From contig BCJJ01000036.1 in NCBI GenBank assembly GCA_039545355.1, positions 1-64,000 on the forward strand: a stretch of DNA of 64,000 bases, read 5' to 3'. The notes below the pieces were generated by a model. It searched no databases. It saw nothing but the letters and a program-made list of their open reading frames with translations, and was not told where the DNA came from. This stretch comes from Trichosporon coremiiforme. Taxonomy: Eukaryota; Basidiomycota; Tremellomycetes; Trichosporonales; Trichosporonaceae. How positions within the stretch are numbered: the stretch's first letter is position 1; every line of letters starts with the position of its first letter. This document shows positions 43,302-55,780 of the stretch, in pieces. The position numbers were made by a program, and so were the translations under genes.

Positions 43302-44933
43302 ATGTCCTCGAGTTCCCGGCCGCTGCGGCTGGTAACGACCTCGGCTTGCCGCTGTGTCGGTGTGCGCACCGCTCCGGCGCCGGCACGGGCAGCTGTGCGC
43401 TCGCTGCACTCCTCCCGCTCCAGCGCCGCGGCCACGGCCCAGGCGTCCGAGATCGTCCAGCTTCCGCACCCGCACAACGCCTTTGCCGACCTCTCGAACA
43501 CGCTCTCGAGCACGCAGCCCTGCTTCGCAACGCACGGCGATGAGGTGCACCTCCTCCCCTCGCCCACGGCGTTCCACGAAGAGCTCCTCTCCATGGTCGC
43601 GAATGCGAAGCGTCGCATTCTGATCTCGACGCTGTACATTGGCACCGAGGAGGCGTCTCTCGTCGACGCGGTTGCGACTGCCCTCCGCGCCAACTCCCAG
43701 CTCAAGTGCACCTTCATGCTGGACTACAACCGCTCCACGCGGCTGGGCAAGGACGAGCCCAAGTCCACCGTCCACATGCTGTTGCCTCTGATCCGAGAGT
43801 TCGGCGACCGCGCCGAGGTCTGGCTCTACCGCAGCCCGAAGCTCCGAGGCCCGTTGGAGCGGATAGTGCCCCCGCGCTACAACGAAGGGTTCGGCACCTG
43901 GCACGCAAAGTACTACTGCGCCGACGGCGACGTGCTCATCTCGGGCGCCAACCTCGCCAAGTCCTACTTCACAAACAGGCAGGATCGGTACGTCCGTCTC
44001 TCAGGCGCGCCGTTCGTGTCGTACCTCGGCAGCCTCACGAGATTGCTCACCGACTACGCGTACCGCGTCACGCTGAGCCGGGCGGCGGAGGAGCCGCAGC
44101 GCGTCGTGAAATTGCCCGAGGACGGCGACGACGTCCGGCTCGTATGGAGGCAGCGGTCCCTCCCCCCGCGAGGATGGGGTGCGCACGCGCACGCAACTCT
44201 GACGGCATTCCAGCAAGCATGGAAGGCGTCCAACGCCGTCCGAACGGCCTCGGGAGCCGATAACGGCGCCGACACATTCTTCTGGCCCGTGCTGCAGGCG
44301 GGATACCTCGGTCTGCGGGAGGAGGAGCGCGCAATGGACGCAGCGTGGACGGCGATCAACGCCGCGCGCGACGTCGATGTCGACCTGACGTCGGGATACT
44401 TTGGCCTGTATGCCGCATACAAGCGGGCCGTGCTCGAGTCGAACGCACCCGTGTCCGTCATTGCCGCGGCGCCGGAATCCAACGGGTTCTACAAGTCGAA
44501 AGGGCCCAGTGGACTGATTCCGGAGGGATACACGCTGCTCGAGCGGCGGTTCTGGGCCGACGCGGAGCGTAAGGGAAGAGCGAGCCGGGAACAGGAGGGC
44601 GGACGGCACGAGGGCATCGTGCTGAAGGAGTGGAAGAAGGCGGGGTGGACGTACCACGCCAAAGGGCTTTGGGTGTCGCCCGAGCATGACGCGCCGTTCC
44701 TCTCCTTCATTGGAAGCTCGAATCTGTCCACCCGCTCGCTCAACCTCGACACGGAACTCAGCTTGTTCCTCGGTACCCGGAATCAGAGCCTGCGCAAGGC
44801 GCTCGCAGAGGAGGTCGCGCACCTGAACTCCAACTCGCATGTCGTCGACGCGAGGACGTTTGCGCTCCCCGAGCGGAGGGTCAGCATGGCGGCCAAGGTG
44901 CTCGTAGCGCTGGGTGTCGAGGGGATGCTGTAA
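43302..44933 (+). CDS. PGS1: Phosphatidylglycerophosphate synthase, phospholipase D superfamily
   Basis: This mitochondrial inner-membrane enzyme makes phosphatidylglycerophosphate from CDP-diacylglycerol and glycerol 3-phosphate, the committed step to cardiolipin. It is a single exon of 543 residues. The ATG at 43302 starts a presequence rich in Arg, Ser and Ala (SSSRPLRLVTTSACRC to AAVRSLHSSRSS). The catalytic HKD motifs are both present: FGTWHAKYYCADGDVLISGA with NLAKSYFTNRQDRY (about residue 200), and GWTYHAKGLWVSPE with FLSFIGSSNLSTRSLNLDTE (about residue 450-490). Between them lies RRILISTLYIGTEEASLVDA (near residue 105), typical of Pgs1. The end is VALGVEGML. Its divergent partner is LYS12 and its 3' end faces the flippase gene 145 bp away. 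Confidence 0.95.
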   Translation: MSSSSRPLRLVTTSACRCVGVRTAPAPARAAVRSLHSSRSSAAATAQASEIVQLPHPHNAFADLSNTLSSTQPCFATHGDEVHLLPSPTAFHEELLSMVANAKRRILISTLYIGTEEASLVDAVATALRANSQLKCTFMLDYNRSTRLGKDEPKSTVHMLLPLIREFGDRAEVWLYRSPKLRGPLERIVPPRYNEGFGTWHAKYYCADGDVLISGANLAKSYFTNRQDRYVRLSGAPFVSYLGSLTRLLTDYAYRVTLSRAAEEPQRVVKLPEDGDDVRLVWRQRSLPPRGWGAHAHATLTAFQQAWKASNAVRTASGADNGADTFFWPVLQAGYLGLREEERAMDAAWTAINAARDVDVDLTSGYFGLYAAYKRAVLESNAPVSVIAAAPESNGFYKSKGPSGLIPEGYTLLERRFWADAERKGRASREQEGGRHEGIVLKEWKKAGWTYHAKGLWVSPEHDAPFLSFIGSSNLSTRSLNLDTELSLFLGTRNQSLRKALAEEVAHLNSNSHVVDARTFALPERRVSMAAKVLVALGVEGML

Positions 44934-45078
44934 TTATAGATTTCATAGAGGACGATGTTTACCATTCACTGCCACAGCACTACTTCCTCAAGCTGATATA
45001 GCCAATCATCGCTTCGCTTCGCTCAGCGCAGCGCTCGCTCGGAGAATCTATAGTGCATCTAACACCTAATCTATAATA

Positions 45079-48000
45079 CTACACGGCGTACCCAGCAAAT
45101 GCCGGGTCAGCCTCGGAAGGCGGGCGGTTCGCCCACTGGGTATCTTTCGTAAAGTCGCCAGCTGCCGTAGAAGGGGGGCGGTAGTCCGGTCCCTGCTGGC
45201 CTTGCTGGTGACTGTTGTAATCGTCCATGTCCTCGGACAGTTCCTCGCGCTGCTGAGGGTTCTTGCGCTGCCGCGTCGTCGGCGCCGGGGTGCTGTTGTT
45301 CCATCCGTACTGCTGCGGGAAAGACGACGGCGGCGCACGCGTCGGCCGCGGCTCCTGCAAAACGCCGCCGTTGAACATATCCGGACTGCCGCCGCCGCGG
45401 CTGTACGGCGAGTCCGCACCGGAGTAGTTGTACTCATACGGAGGAGCGTGGACGTCAGGCGGGTCGTGGACGGGCGCGCGAGGCGGCCGCATGAGGCCCG
45501 GCCGGCGTGGCTCAGGAGAGTTGGGCAACGACGGGACGTCGGTCGGCGAGCGTAACGATCCCGAGTTTGAGTCAAGCAGCGGGTCAACGGCACTGCTGAC
45601 TTGCGTCATCTCGAGCGCTGTGGGCTGGTACGTGTCCAGCCCCTCGTGGCGCTTGTGGTACCGAGCTTCCTCCACGTCCTTGTGCTTTCTGTTCTTGCGA
45701 GCCTTGCGGTGCGGGATACCGAGCTCGTCCTTAAGGGTGCCGCCAACCCAGGCCTCGCGGATGATGTCTTTGTCGAGGTACAGGTACGACTGGCGGAACG
45801 CGCGCAGCAGCCAGTGCGGGCCAACCGCAAGCGCGACTGTGATGAGGATCGTGAACCAGAAGTTGAATGTCGGCACAACAATGTTGACAACGCCATAGTA
45901 GTCCTGCGGCGCCCAGACCGAGTACAGCGCGATCCACACAAAGACCGTGATCGTCGAGAGCGGGAAGACGATACCGGGGATGATCGTCCAGTACCGCGTG
46001 TTGATGCCGACGTACAGGTTGGCGGTGATAACGGCGGCGGCGGCGATCGTGGACGAAAGGTCGTACATGTCGTTTGTGTCCCAGCCATTTGCGGACCACG
46101 TCGCGCCGTCCCAGTACACGAGCAAGGGGATGAAGAACACGATGGCCGACTGGTACAGACCGTCCAACATGTAGAGCCAGAAGCGGAAGCGGGTGTACTC
46201 GAGGCCGAGGATACCACGCTTGTACAGTTGCGGGAACGCCATCGAGGCGCGAGCGTTGGTGTCCTGGTCGAACGCGCCCAAGACACCGACGGGGAGCGAA
46301 GTGAAAACGAGGTTGTACAACATGATGAAGGTGTACTGGAACATGTATGTTGCGTCGAAGCTGCTGTAGATCAAGAACCAGAACATGGTGATTGTCCAGA
46401 CAACATTCTTGTAGAAGAAACTGAATGTCAGCTAAAAGGCTTCCTGGAAGAGTGAGCGACTCACTTGGCGTGCATGTCAGCGATGCGGACGTAGGACCAA
46501 CGGCCGTGGACAAGGAGGAGTCGGGTGAGGAAGCGGAATTGCCCAAACGCATAGTCAGCAGACATGGCAGCCTGCGAGCCCTCGAGGCCGAACAGGCCGA
46601 CTCCGATGTTCGCCTCCTGGATCATGGCGACGTCGTTGGCACCATCGCCGATCGAGAGCGTCATGGCGTTGCAGCCCTCCTTGACGAGCTTGACGGTCTG
46701 CGCCTTCTGCGCGGGCGAGACACGGCAACAAATGACAGCAGAGCACTGGGTGCCGAGTGACAGGAAGAGCGGCTTGAGCTCCGGGCTGAGAGCGTAGCGG
46801 AGCGACTCGCCGTCAATGACGACCGCAAACGTCGCGCTCGGGTCCATTCCGGGAACCTTGCCACCGCCCTTTGTCACAGGCGGGCCCTGGATCGAGGCGA
46901 TCTTGTTCAAACCTGCTTCGATCTGCGCTCGAGCGCCTTCTGGCGAGTCGGTCGAGATGATCATGACCTCCATGTCGTTCGTGAGCAGGTTGCACGAGTA
47001 TCCGATTTCGATGGCCGTCTGCAGCTTGTCGCCCGTGAGAATCCAGAGCTTGATTCCGGCCTTGTGCAGCATCTCGATCGCGTCCGGCACGCCCTGCTGG
47101 AGCTTGTCCTCGAGCGCGGTCGCACCAAGGATCTGCAGGCTGTGCTCGACAATCTCGCACGCCTCGTCGATCTTGCCCTCGCGGTCCTCGACGGCGGCGC
47201 ATGCAGCGTCGTACTGTTTGGACCACGTGGTGAACTCCTCCTCGGACATGTTACGGTAGGCAATGCAGAGTGTGCGCAGACCGCCGTTTGCAAACGTCTC
47301 AAGGTCCTTCAGCGTTGCCTGCTTCAGGGCTTCGTCGTGGTCCTTCGCGAGGCGCTCGTAGATGACACTGTCAGCACCCTTGCAAAAGAGGACGACTTGG
47401 CCGTCCGGGCTGCGCATGACGGTGCTCATACGCTTTCGGGTCGAGTTGAACTCCAGAACACGAAGGGGAATCCAGCGCTCCGGCTGGCCGAGAACTTCAA
47501 TATCAACCTTGTTCGAGTTGCGGGTGACGAATGGGAAACCGACATCACGGGCAGCAGCGACAAGAGCCTCCTCGTCGGGGCTCTCGGCCTTGTAGTCAAG
47601 GACGAAAGGCTTGTCCTCGGGTTCCGGCTTGTCAGAGAGAACGGTGTGGCACAGGGCGAGAGCACGGAAGAATGCAATGATCGGAGCGCGAAGCGGGTCC
47701 TCCTTGTTCCCAAGGTGTTTTGGGAGCTCGGGGGCGATGAGGGTGAGCTTGTCATCGCGCAGGTAGCGGTTTTTGTAGATGCACTTCATCTGGTCGACCA
47801 TGACACCCTTCTTCTGCTGAAGCTCTTCCTCCTGGTCCTCCATCGTGTGGCTAACGTCTTTGCCCTCGCGCTTCATGGCGCCGAGGGACGCTTCGGTGAT
47901 GCCTTCTCCGAATGTCATACCGCCGATGGAGCACTTCTTGAACTCCATCACGTTCTGCGTGAGAGTGCCGGTTTTGTCGGAGAAAACGTACTCGATCTGG

Positions 48001-50227
48001 CCCAGATCATCGGAGATGTTCCACGTCTTGGGCACACAGGGCGTGTCGTACGGCGCGTAGTACATCTCGATGTCCTGATAGATGAAGTACGCCTGGACCG
48101 TCTTGACAATTTCGACTGTGATGTAGAGCGAGATGGGCACGATGTTCTGGAATACGATTAAGGACGAGACAAAGATGACTACCGAGTCGAGGTAGATGTT
48201 GTCCGACGCCTGCGCGTGCTGTTCGTACGAGTTGGCGCTCTCGTTGTCCAGCGAGCGGTAGTACCCGTGTAGGAGCGCCGTCACCAAACAGAGCAGCAGC
48301 AGGATGATGAAGTTCATGATGACGTTGAAGTTAGTCTCCTTCTCGATCTTGGAGCGCTTCGACGGGGTCTCGCCTCCGTTCATCATAATCTTCGTGTCGG
48401 CGCCAGTGAAGACGACGAGGCCAATGACCCACTTCGTATTGCGGAGCGTGCAGCCACGGAGCAGGATCTCGTTGATCGTAACCGCCTCAATCTCCTCCAC
48501 GACGTCGACCTTTGTGCTTCCCGCAGCGGGGCGGTACTTCAGGACACCATTATAGGAGTAGAGGTTGGCGTGTGGCGGTTCCGAATCAAGCACGAAACGG
48601 GCGTGCTCAAGGTCTTCTTCAGAGCCAATCGACGAAGTCGCCTTCATCGCCTTGCGGACCTTCAAATTCGTCTCACCGTCGAGGTTCTTCGTCTCAACGA
48701 AACAGAGGTTGTCAGGGTCAGAAGTCGAGAGAACCATGAGATCGGCAGGCACCTGCTCGTCGCCACGGAGAAGCACAATGTCTCCAACCTCGAGCTTCTT
48801 CCACAGCGTGCGCTCCCACTGCGCCGTACCCGGAGCCGACTTGCTGTAGTCGATTACGCCAGTGCTGCGACGGGACCATGTACTCGGTGCCGACGACGCG
48901 TTGGAGATAGCTCGTCCGCGGCCCGGGTTGACGCCCATAACAGACTCGGACTGAGGGTATTAGCACCAGGAGTAGGCCCTGAACGTACCGATGGCACACC
49001 TTTGAGGGCATGGAACGGGGGACTGGCGTTAGGGGGTTGCAGATGAGAGGTGTCAGCCGCCTCGCTGGGGTCGGTCCCGTTGCCATAGAGGTGCTCCATG
49101 GCAGCTTGCTCCGACTCCTCGGCATGACGCTCAAAGACAACCTGCTTGCCCTCCCTGGCTTCCTTCTCGCGGAGCTTTCGAACACCCTTGGACGGTTTAT
49201 GCGGATCTGATGACGTTTAGCGAAGCGACAGATCCCTTAACCTACCAGGACCGAGATGGAACAATCGCTCAAACCAGTTGCGCGGATCTGTCGGCTGGTT
49301 GTAGTTCTTCCAGTTGCCGAGCTTCGTCGCAGCAGAGGTGTTCACCTCCTCGTCCAGCTTCGCACGGCGCCAGTCTTCGATACCGTCTTTGATCGCCGTC
49401 ATACCGAGAATGGCGACAAGAGGGAGCATTGCAATCTCCGGTGTCGTCGCACCGAAGATCGAGAACAGCTGCAGGATCACCAACGCCAGGAAGTAGATGT
49501 TCGCGACGCGGTGAAACTGCTCGAACAGGTTGCGCGGGAGGAAGGTCACGAGCGTGTATTTGGACGTGCGCACCTTATTGCGCGCATAGAGGACCGTCGG
49601 CTCGCCCTTGGCATTGAGCTGATCGGCCGGTAATGGCATGTTGACGTAGATCGATCTTCGTGTCAGAGGCTTTTTCTTCTTCTTCAGGCCCAGGCCCTCC
49701 ACGGCATGGTCGACAGCACTGCCACCCCCGCTGTCTCCCGACGGTTGTGGTGGCTTTGACGGCGGCTCGCCGGCATCACTGTCGACAATGCTCGGTAACC
49801 CGTCATGCTCTCCGATCTGGTCGTCGCCATGGTGTTTCCGTCCTCGCCGTGATTTGGCACTCCGCAATCGTGTCGTGCCATGGCGCTTGAGGTGTTTCAG
49901 AAGTCGCGAGCGTCTCCGCTGGACTCGCTCGCCCTCGGATCTGATAGACTCGGCAATGACCGAGTGCGCCGTCTTGGTCGTGCGCAGCCTCAGCGCCGGA
50001 TCGATCTGGTCAATGTCGAACGGCTCAATGTCGTCCTCCGGGTACTGGGCGTACTTGGAGGAGAACTCGGACTCATGGCGGTACAATGGCGGCTGCTGTG
50101 ACGGCATGGAGCCCGAGGCATAGTTATTGTCGAACGGGTGGCCATAGTTGTCGTAAGCGTAGTTGTAGCTGCCGTGCGGGGGCGTGGAGGAAGATGACGA
50201 GTATGGGTCTTGTCCTGGTCGGCTCAT
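45079..50227 (-). CDS. P4-type phospholipid-translocating ATPase (Dnf1/2-like flippase)
   Basis: This is the catalytic subunit of an aminophospholipid flippase with ten membrane helices. The ATG at 50227 starts a Tyr/Ser/Pro-rich tail (MSRPGQDPYSSSSS), then acidic and basic regions to RRSIYVNMPLPADQ. Conserved parts: RNKVRTSKYTLVTFLPRNLF, DGIEDWRRAKLDEEVN, the dephosphorylation motif KNLDGETNLKVRKA, PISLYITVEIVKTVQAYFI, the phosphorylation site FSDKTGTLTQNVMEFKKC, the nucleotide-binding KAESPDEEALV and FCKGADSVIYERL, ILTGDKLQTAIEIGYSCNLL, GDGANDVAMIQEANIG and GAFDQD. The C-tail (about 45090-45720) is long and Pro/Arg-rich, ending FAGYAV. Introns near 49205-49246, 48940-49010 and 46425-46465 are visible. 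The insertion after EVN resembles Dnf1/Dnf2 more than Drs2; that subtype is inferred. Confidence 0.94.
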
Positions 50228-52700
50228 GGCGAGCTAGTAAAGGTGCGTCCGAGGCTCAACGAGGTGGTGCGGCTGTTTCGTGAGCTCGACGTGTCACCGA
50301 AGGACGTGAAAGGGTGAAGGGGGAAGGGAATGATGTTGAGTGGAGGGTTCGTGCACGTTGCTGGCGTCTATGAGTTATAGTAGACAGTAGATCTGACAAT
50401 AGGTCGAACGGGCGAGCAGGCGGTGCGAGGCGATCTGGGCAGACCGGGCGCTGGTGGCGATCAGCTGCTCGAAGCGTGCAGGGGGAGGGTGACGAGCGTG
50501 TGTGAGATCGTCTTGACACCAGTCTCGTATCCTTTTCGTCGGGTCGAGGTCGTAGCCGTGTGCGCAGTCGCAGTGTGCAGGCGAGGTCGCAGTGTCCGTG
50601 GCCTGCTGGAGGGTATGTCTTGTTACAGTACAGGTATCGTGTACAGCGTCATGAAACGAGTGTCGAGTGTCGAGCGTATGTGAGGTAGGTGGCGATGGGA
50701 GTTGGGGAGGGAGAGAGGAAGGAGGTATCGTGTGGAGAATGCAATCGAGGCGGCAATGACAGGCGTGTGTGTAGCGTGTGCGGTGGTGAGGAAGGTCAGG
50801 CGCCAAGATGTGCAGGACTCAGGAGCTGGACGGTGGTCCAGGTCAGAGTCTGGGTCTTGGAATGCGCTCGAGCAGGAGCAGTGCAAGTCCAAACGTCGAG
50901 TGCACACACGTCAGGCGCCCGGCACTCAGGAAGCAGCAGGCGTCGGGGCGCCAGGCGTCAGGCTCGCGAGAGACCCAGACGTTACCGCGTCCCAAAGTCT
51001 TCCCGGGTCCGAGAAGACAGGATCCAAAGATGAATAATCCTCAGCCAAGGTGTGCCAGGTCCCAAAGACCAAGCTTCAACTGAGATTACAAACTTTCGTT
51101 CAAGGTTGATGTACGTGTGTCCGCCTGAGCTTGGTAGCCGCTGTCGCCGTAATGTGATCGGAGGGGGTATGTGTCGGGTCGCGAGTGAGATCAGCAAGTG
51201 CAAGCAATGTGTTGGGTGATGACAAGGCTACCAAGGCTGACTGACGCTGACAAGTGCAAGATGCATTGCCCGCTGCGCGCTGCGCCGGCTGCGAACCAAG
51301 GGCAAGCCAGGAAGGAAGCCGGAGGGACAGAACGTGGCCAGCCGCGATCCCCTTGGGTCCTTGTCCTTGGTTCGGCAGCGATTCCTCTACATGAGCGCGC
51401 GTGAGTCAACGGGCTGGGCGGCCGGCACCCGGTGGCATTTGGCATGGCTTGCGGGACCCACGTCACCTGCGCCTGCGCCTTTGTCTGCTGCCTCCTGGTA
51501 TGCAGGAACTTGAGGACTTCCGGGCCGCCGGCGGCCAGTATCAGGACTTCATGAGCACGGCGGGGAGGCATGCAGCGGTGCAGAGGGATAAGGGGGAGGA
51601 AATATCAGGACGGTGGCTCAGCGTACCAGCGTAAGGTGCAAGGGAATCGAGGAACACAGGAGTTTCTGTTCAGGGTCCGGGCGGCCGTTGGCTTAACGCG
51701 TCCAGGAGGCGCTCCTCGCGTCGCGGCAAGCCGACGGGCGCGCGCGGCCACGCCCGGACGCGCCCCGCCGCGCCTTCCCCTCCGCCTGCCAAGTCACCGC
51801 CTGCGGATCCTTAGCCTTCCAGCCCGATCTCACATGACCTCTTCCACACACTCTACTGAACCCAAGCTTCAGCGTTCAGAGCGACAGCTTTGTATGTCTC
51901 TGACAGCAGGGGACGATGATGCAACAGCCGCTGCATGCATCGCTATCTGAGTCACTCCGCACTGCTCACCCCTCACGGTCTCCGAACTGTCGAGGGGTCT
52001 GGTGTGCAATGTGCCGCCCAAAGATTTTCCATGTTCAACGGAGGGCACATGAAAAAGAAATCAGGGGCGAGGGTCCGCACGAACGCAGGGAGGTGGAGAT
52101 GGGCGCACGACTAGCGCGAACATAGGGAGCACAGGGTGTGAGCTGAAGGGAGCGGGTTCCGTGGGACTGCCCGTTCATCCTTGACGTACCTTCACCCTTG
52201 GTCCACTCAACGTTCATGATTGCAACGCACAGTCAATGCAGCGCCGTCGGCCAAGGATCGCTGCGATCCTTGTGCCACTGCTCGAGCTGTGCACTGCGTC
52301 CTGCGTCTGACACAGAACGACTCTGCACTGATGTTCCCCTCTATGAACCTGAAGCTTGCACCCTTAACATGCTGCACGCGCAGACAAACGTCCATGCCCA
52401 TCATGAAACGGCCAGGCTGCGAAAGTGCAAGGCACAGGTCTACTTGTCAAGAGGATTCAGCCCCGTGCAAAGCCACGGAGCTGAGTATCAGCGCAGCCAA
52501 TCTGACCTGTGTGCTGATGCAATGCATCAAGCTCGCCCAGTCATGAACTGTTGTGATGCATGCAAATTGTTGCGTCTATCCCTATGCTGATGGTAATGCT
52601 GCTGTGCTATAGATTGTGTTCCCGGAATATACTTTTGCCTTCTCTTAACTTCAACCCATGCAACCCTCCATTCCTCCTAGTCATTCACCAGCACATGCCC
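50228..52700. other. Long intergenic region upstream of the flippase gene
   Basis: These 2.5 kb lie between the flippase start and the 3' end of the next minus-strand gene. Many short overlapping open frames occur without protein character. The first about 700 bases are rich in GA on this strand, as expected for a leader/promoter. I see no gene. Confidence 0.5.
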
Positions 52701-55271
52701 TCACGTCACCACCTGTCCGGTGGTGACGGGTTGCACTGACCCCCCCGCCTCGTCTGAATGCTCTTCGTGTTGTGTCCCCTGGCTCTCCTGCGTGTGGGTC
52801 TCGAACGCCAAGGCTCCTGAAGGCGCGTGCTTGGACGTCTCGGCGTCAACTCCTGGCGCCTCAGGCGCTTCGACCGGCGGTTCCGGCGCCCGCAGCTTCT
52901 TGAGGAATTCGAGGTAGTGCCGGTTCGGCCTGTATCCGTTGTGCTCCACGGTACCGCCATCTTCACCTGCGTACACGTCGAGATCAACGTCGCGGCCGGC
53001 CTTGATGTCGACGAGCAGGCGTGCACCGCGCACGGCCTTGTCGTTCACGTCCTCGTTTTCGCCCACGAGTGCGCGCCAAACGCGCTCCGCCTCGTACGCG
53101 TCGTCACACCGTCCAGCTTGGGCGAGGTTGGTCATCAACTGGCCGACTGCGCTGGAGCTGAGGAGGACGTTCTTCGATGCGGCCGCCCTGAACATGGCGA
53201 GACCAGCATCCACTTCGCCGTTCTTCAGAAGCGCAGAAGTGATCAGCGAGCTCGTCTTCTCAGCCGCGGGAATACCGCGTTCAAACATGTCATGCACGAC
53301 CGCGAGCACGGGCTCGAGCCCCGCAGCACGATTATTCTTCACGAGTGCCGACAGGACGCGCTCGTAGCCCAGTCGTGCCGCATCCACCGGGAGTTCCCTC
53401 AGCAACGCGAAGGCCAGCGCACGACGGTTGCGCTGATTGGACGCCGCGAGGACGGGGAGTGCAGCCTCGATGGCAGCAGCCGGAAGCTGCCCAGGAGAGA
53501 TGCGCTTTGCGAGTCGAAGACCCTCCACAGCTGATCGTGAGCCAGTCGCGGACATTCCCCGCACCACGGCCGTGATAAGATCGCTGGGTGGCGCCTCATC
53601 CCAAAGGTAATCTTTCACATGTCTGTCGAGCAGGATCGCGCGAGAAACGTTCTCGGTAGCAGCGATGCGCTCGATGAGTCGCAGGAGCTGCTGTCTTGGA
53701 ATGACCAAGCCATCAGATTGAAAGTCGGCGTACAGTCGAGAGGCGAAGAAGATTTGGCCCCGCGAGACGGCCGCGGCGAACAAGCGGTTCCATGCGGCGG
53801 CGGTCGAGTGCAGCCAACGGTGCTGCTCGGGCGGCTCGGCAGCACGCACGAGGGGGTACAGTCGATAAGCAGCCCGGTACGAGTCGTCGGTGGCAGGGCA
53901 GGCAAGAACGAGCTCAAACAGCCGCGTCAATAGCGGAGGCGAGAGACGCCCGCCACTTCCGCTGAAAGACCAAACGTCGTCAGCGAGAGTGAAGACAAGG
54001 TCGTCCCGGTCGGTTGGGCGCGACGTGAGCTGCTTCACTGTACGCCGGATAAGAGGCTCAGGGGAGCCTTTCTTGGCCATGGCAAGACGACAGAGCTTGA
54101 CTAGAGATTCGAGCTCAGTAGCCCCCGCGCTGTCCTTCCTCAATATTCCCGATGCTACCTTGTAAACGTCGTCCGTCGTCGAGGCCGTATCCGCAAGCAT
54201 CTGCACGCGGCCTTCCACTGGCATCATCTTGCGGACGATGCCCAGGACGACAGCATCGATGACAGCGGCAGCAGAGTCAGCACCACCCTCCCGTAGCTCA
54301 GCTGCGAGAGCCAGAGCAGTCGCCTGGGAGCGCTCGGCGCCGTTCTCGCCCTGTACCTTCCACGCTTGACGCAGATGGCCAATCGTACGCGAGATCAGGA
54401 GCGGGCGAATGTTGATGTTGCGGGCGAGGCACCAGGCGGCAAGACGAAGAGAGGACTCGAGAAGGTCGGTGGACTTGTGCTTCGCCATAGACACGATGCG
54501 ACTAGCCTGCTCATCGAGACCTTGTCCGCCGCCCAGCTCGATGACTTCTTCGAGTTTCTGATGGATGAGCGGAATATTGTTGCGGTGACGAAAGGCTGAT
54601 ACTGCAAGCCATTCGCGGCGGATGACAAGCGAAACTTGAGAGAGATCGTCGCCGACTAGGTTCTTCAGAGAACTCCAAAGCCAGTCCATCGTCTTGTAGT
54701 CGAAAGCTCTCTTCACACCGCCGGAAGAGCGGATTTGGCGAGCCGCGGAAGTGAGAGCTTCCTCGAGAGCTTCTTCAACGAGAGAGCGTCCAAGAGCACT
54801 GGCGTCCATGTCGCACTGGGCAGCTAGTGACAGTAGCTCTCCCAGCCTTTCGCCTCTCACAACCTCATCAGCTTGCAGCTGATGGTTGAGGAGAGCCGAG
54901 AAGACATCGTCCGGCACATCCCTGAGCATGTCCGGATGCAGAGCTTCGTAGATCTCCCACGACTGGTCGGGTGATTCGGATAGAATGGCGATGGAAAGCT
55001 TGTGCATGTGTCTCAAAAACGGTTGCGAGTCAGGAGACCATGGCAGTGGTGGTGGGAGCGGGAGGTTGGGCATCTGCATTTGTTGCAAGATCGCGATCGG
55101 GGGAACGGGCGGTCGAGGCTGCACGACACTCTTCCGTCGGAGTTGGGAGTCGTGCGCACAGCAAGTGCAGGAGAACCATCTTGAACAGCTTGGCCCTGGA
55201 GGCGGCCGCACTGAAGCTATCCGTCTTTCAGAAACAAAGACAGCGCGAGCCAACCCGTTGAGCGGCCGCAT
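52701..55271 (-). CDS. Mitochondrial helical-repeat (PPR-like) protein, unknown
   Basis: This is a large intron-free frame of about 856 residues. The ATG at 55271 gives MRPLNGLARAVFVSERRIAS with an Arg/Ser/Ala-rich start, a probable mitochondrial presequence; the frame upstream starts only with a GTG. The body is almost all alpha helix with recurring pairs such as LNHQLQADEVVRGERLGELL, WCLARNINIRPLLISRTIGH, FFASRLYADFQSDGLVIPRQ, AEKTSSLITSALLKNGEVDA and GLAMFRAAASKNVLLSSSAV. The last ones resemble pentatricopeptide repeats in spacing and in AGRCDDA-type turns. This fits fungal mitochondrial RNA-processing or translation factors. The C-terminus is disordered (EPPVEAPEAPGVD, ESQGTQHEEH). I do not recognise a named orthologue. 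Confidence 0.8.
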   Translation of the reverse strand: MRPLNGLARAVFVSERRIASVRPPPGPSCSRWFSCTCCAHDSQLRRKSVVQPRPPVPPIAILQQMQMPNLPLPPPLPWSPDSQPFLRHMHKLSIAILSESPDQSWEIYEALHPDMLRDVPDDVFSALLNHQLQADEVVRGERLGELLSLAAQCDMDASALGRSLVEEALEEALTSAARQIRSSGGVKRAFDYKTMDWLWSSLKNLVGDDLSQVSLVIRREWLAVSAFRHRNNIPLIHQKLEEVIELGGGQGLDEQASRIVSMAKHKSTDLLESSLRLAAWCLARNINIRPLLISRTIGHLRQAWKVQGENGAERSQATALALAAELREGGADSAAAVIDAVVLGIVRKMMPVEGRVQMLADTASTTDDVYKVASGILRKDSAGATELESLVKLCRLAMAKKGSPEPLIRRTVKQLTSRPTDRDDLVFTLADDVWSFSGSGGRLSPPLLTRLFELVLACPATDDSYRAAYRLYPLVRAAEPPEQHRWLHSTAAAWNRLFAAAVSRGQIFFASRLYADFQSDGLVIPRQQLLRLIERIAATENVSRAILLDRHVKDYLWDEAPPSDLITAVVRGMSATGSRSAVEGLRLAKRISPGQLPAAAIEAALPVLAASNQRNRRALAFALLRELPVDAARLGYERVLSALVKNNRAAGLEPVLAVVHDMFERGIPAAEKTSSLITSALLKNGEVDAGLAMFRAAASKNVLLSSSAVGQLMTNLAQAGRCDDAYEAERVWRALVGENEDVNDKAVRGARLLVDIKAGRDVDLDVYAGEDGGTVEHNGYRPNRHYLEFLKKLRAPEPPVEAPEAPGVDAETSKHAPSGALAFETHTQESQGTQHEEHSDEAGGSVQPVTTGQVVT

Positions 55272-55780
55272 TGTCGGGAAATAGAAAGAGGAAGATGAGG
55301 GGGAGAGGAGCAAGCTAGTAGAGTTAGCCGCCACATGCCAATTAAACACACCTTTTTTGCTGCTTTGCTCTTCCCCCTTGTTCTCGTGAGTTTCGGGTAG
55401 CTTGGAGGAGGAGTAGTCGGTTAGCTGGGATATGTTGACAGGAGCTTTCAGTTGGTGACTCGCCCTCGTATGAACGAACGTCAGGTGATTTTTGAACGAC
55501 GACTAAATTTCCACGTGGTGCACCGTGCCTGAGAGTGGCCACCGTGGACGATGCCCTCTTGCCTTCCTCGTACCAGACGGGCGCTCTCTTGCAGCATCTT
55601 CCTCGCCTCGCGAGTCTTCCTCGATGCGCGGACATGAAAGAGGCTCTGATCTGTCATCTTCGTCCCATCCCCCCTTCACAGTCGACTTTCACTCGGCAGG
55701 GACCTCCTCGCTAACTTGACACCTGTACCCAGCTAATCGATCGGCAGGAACAAAGACAGCTCTCCGGAAGACTCGCCGCA
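55272..55780. promoter_or_regulatory. Divergent intergenic region
   Basis: These 509 bp lie between the helical-repeat gene and the CaaX-box gene, which start in opposite directions. No clear motif is visible. Confidence 0.5.
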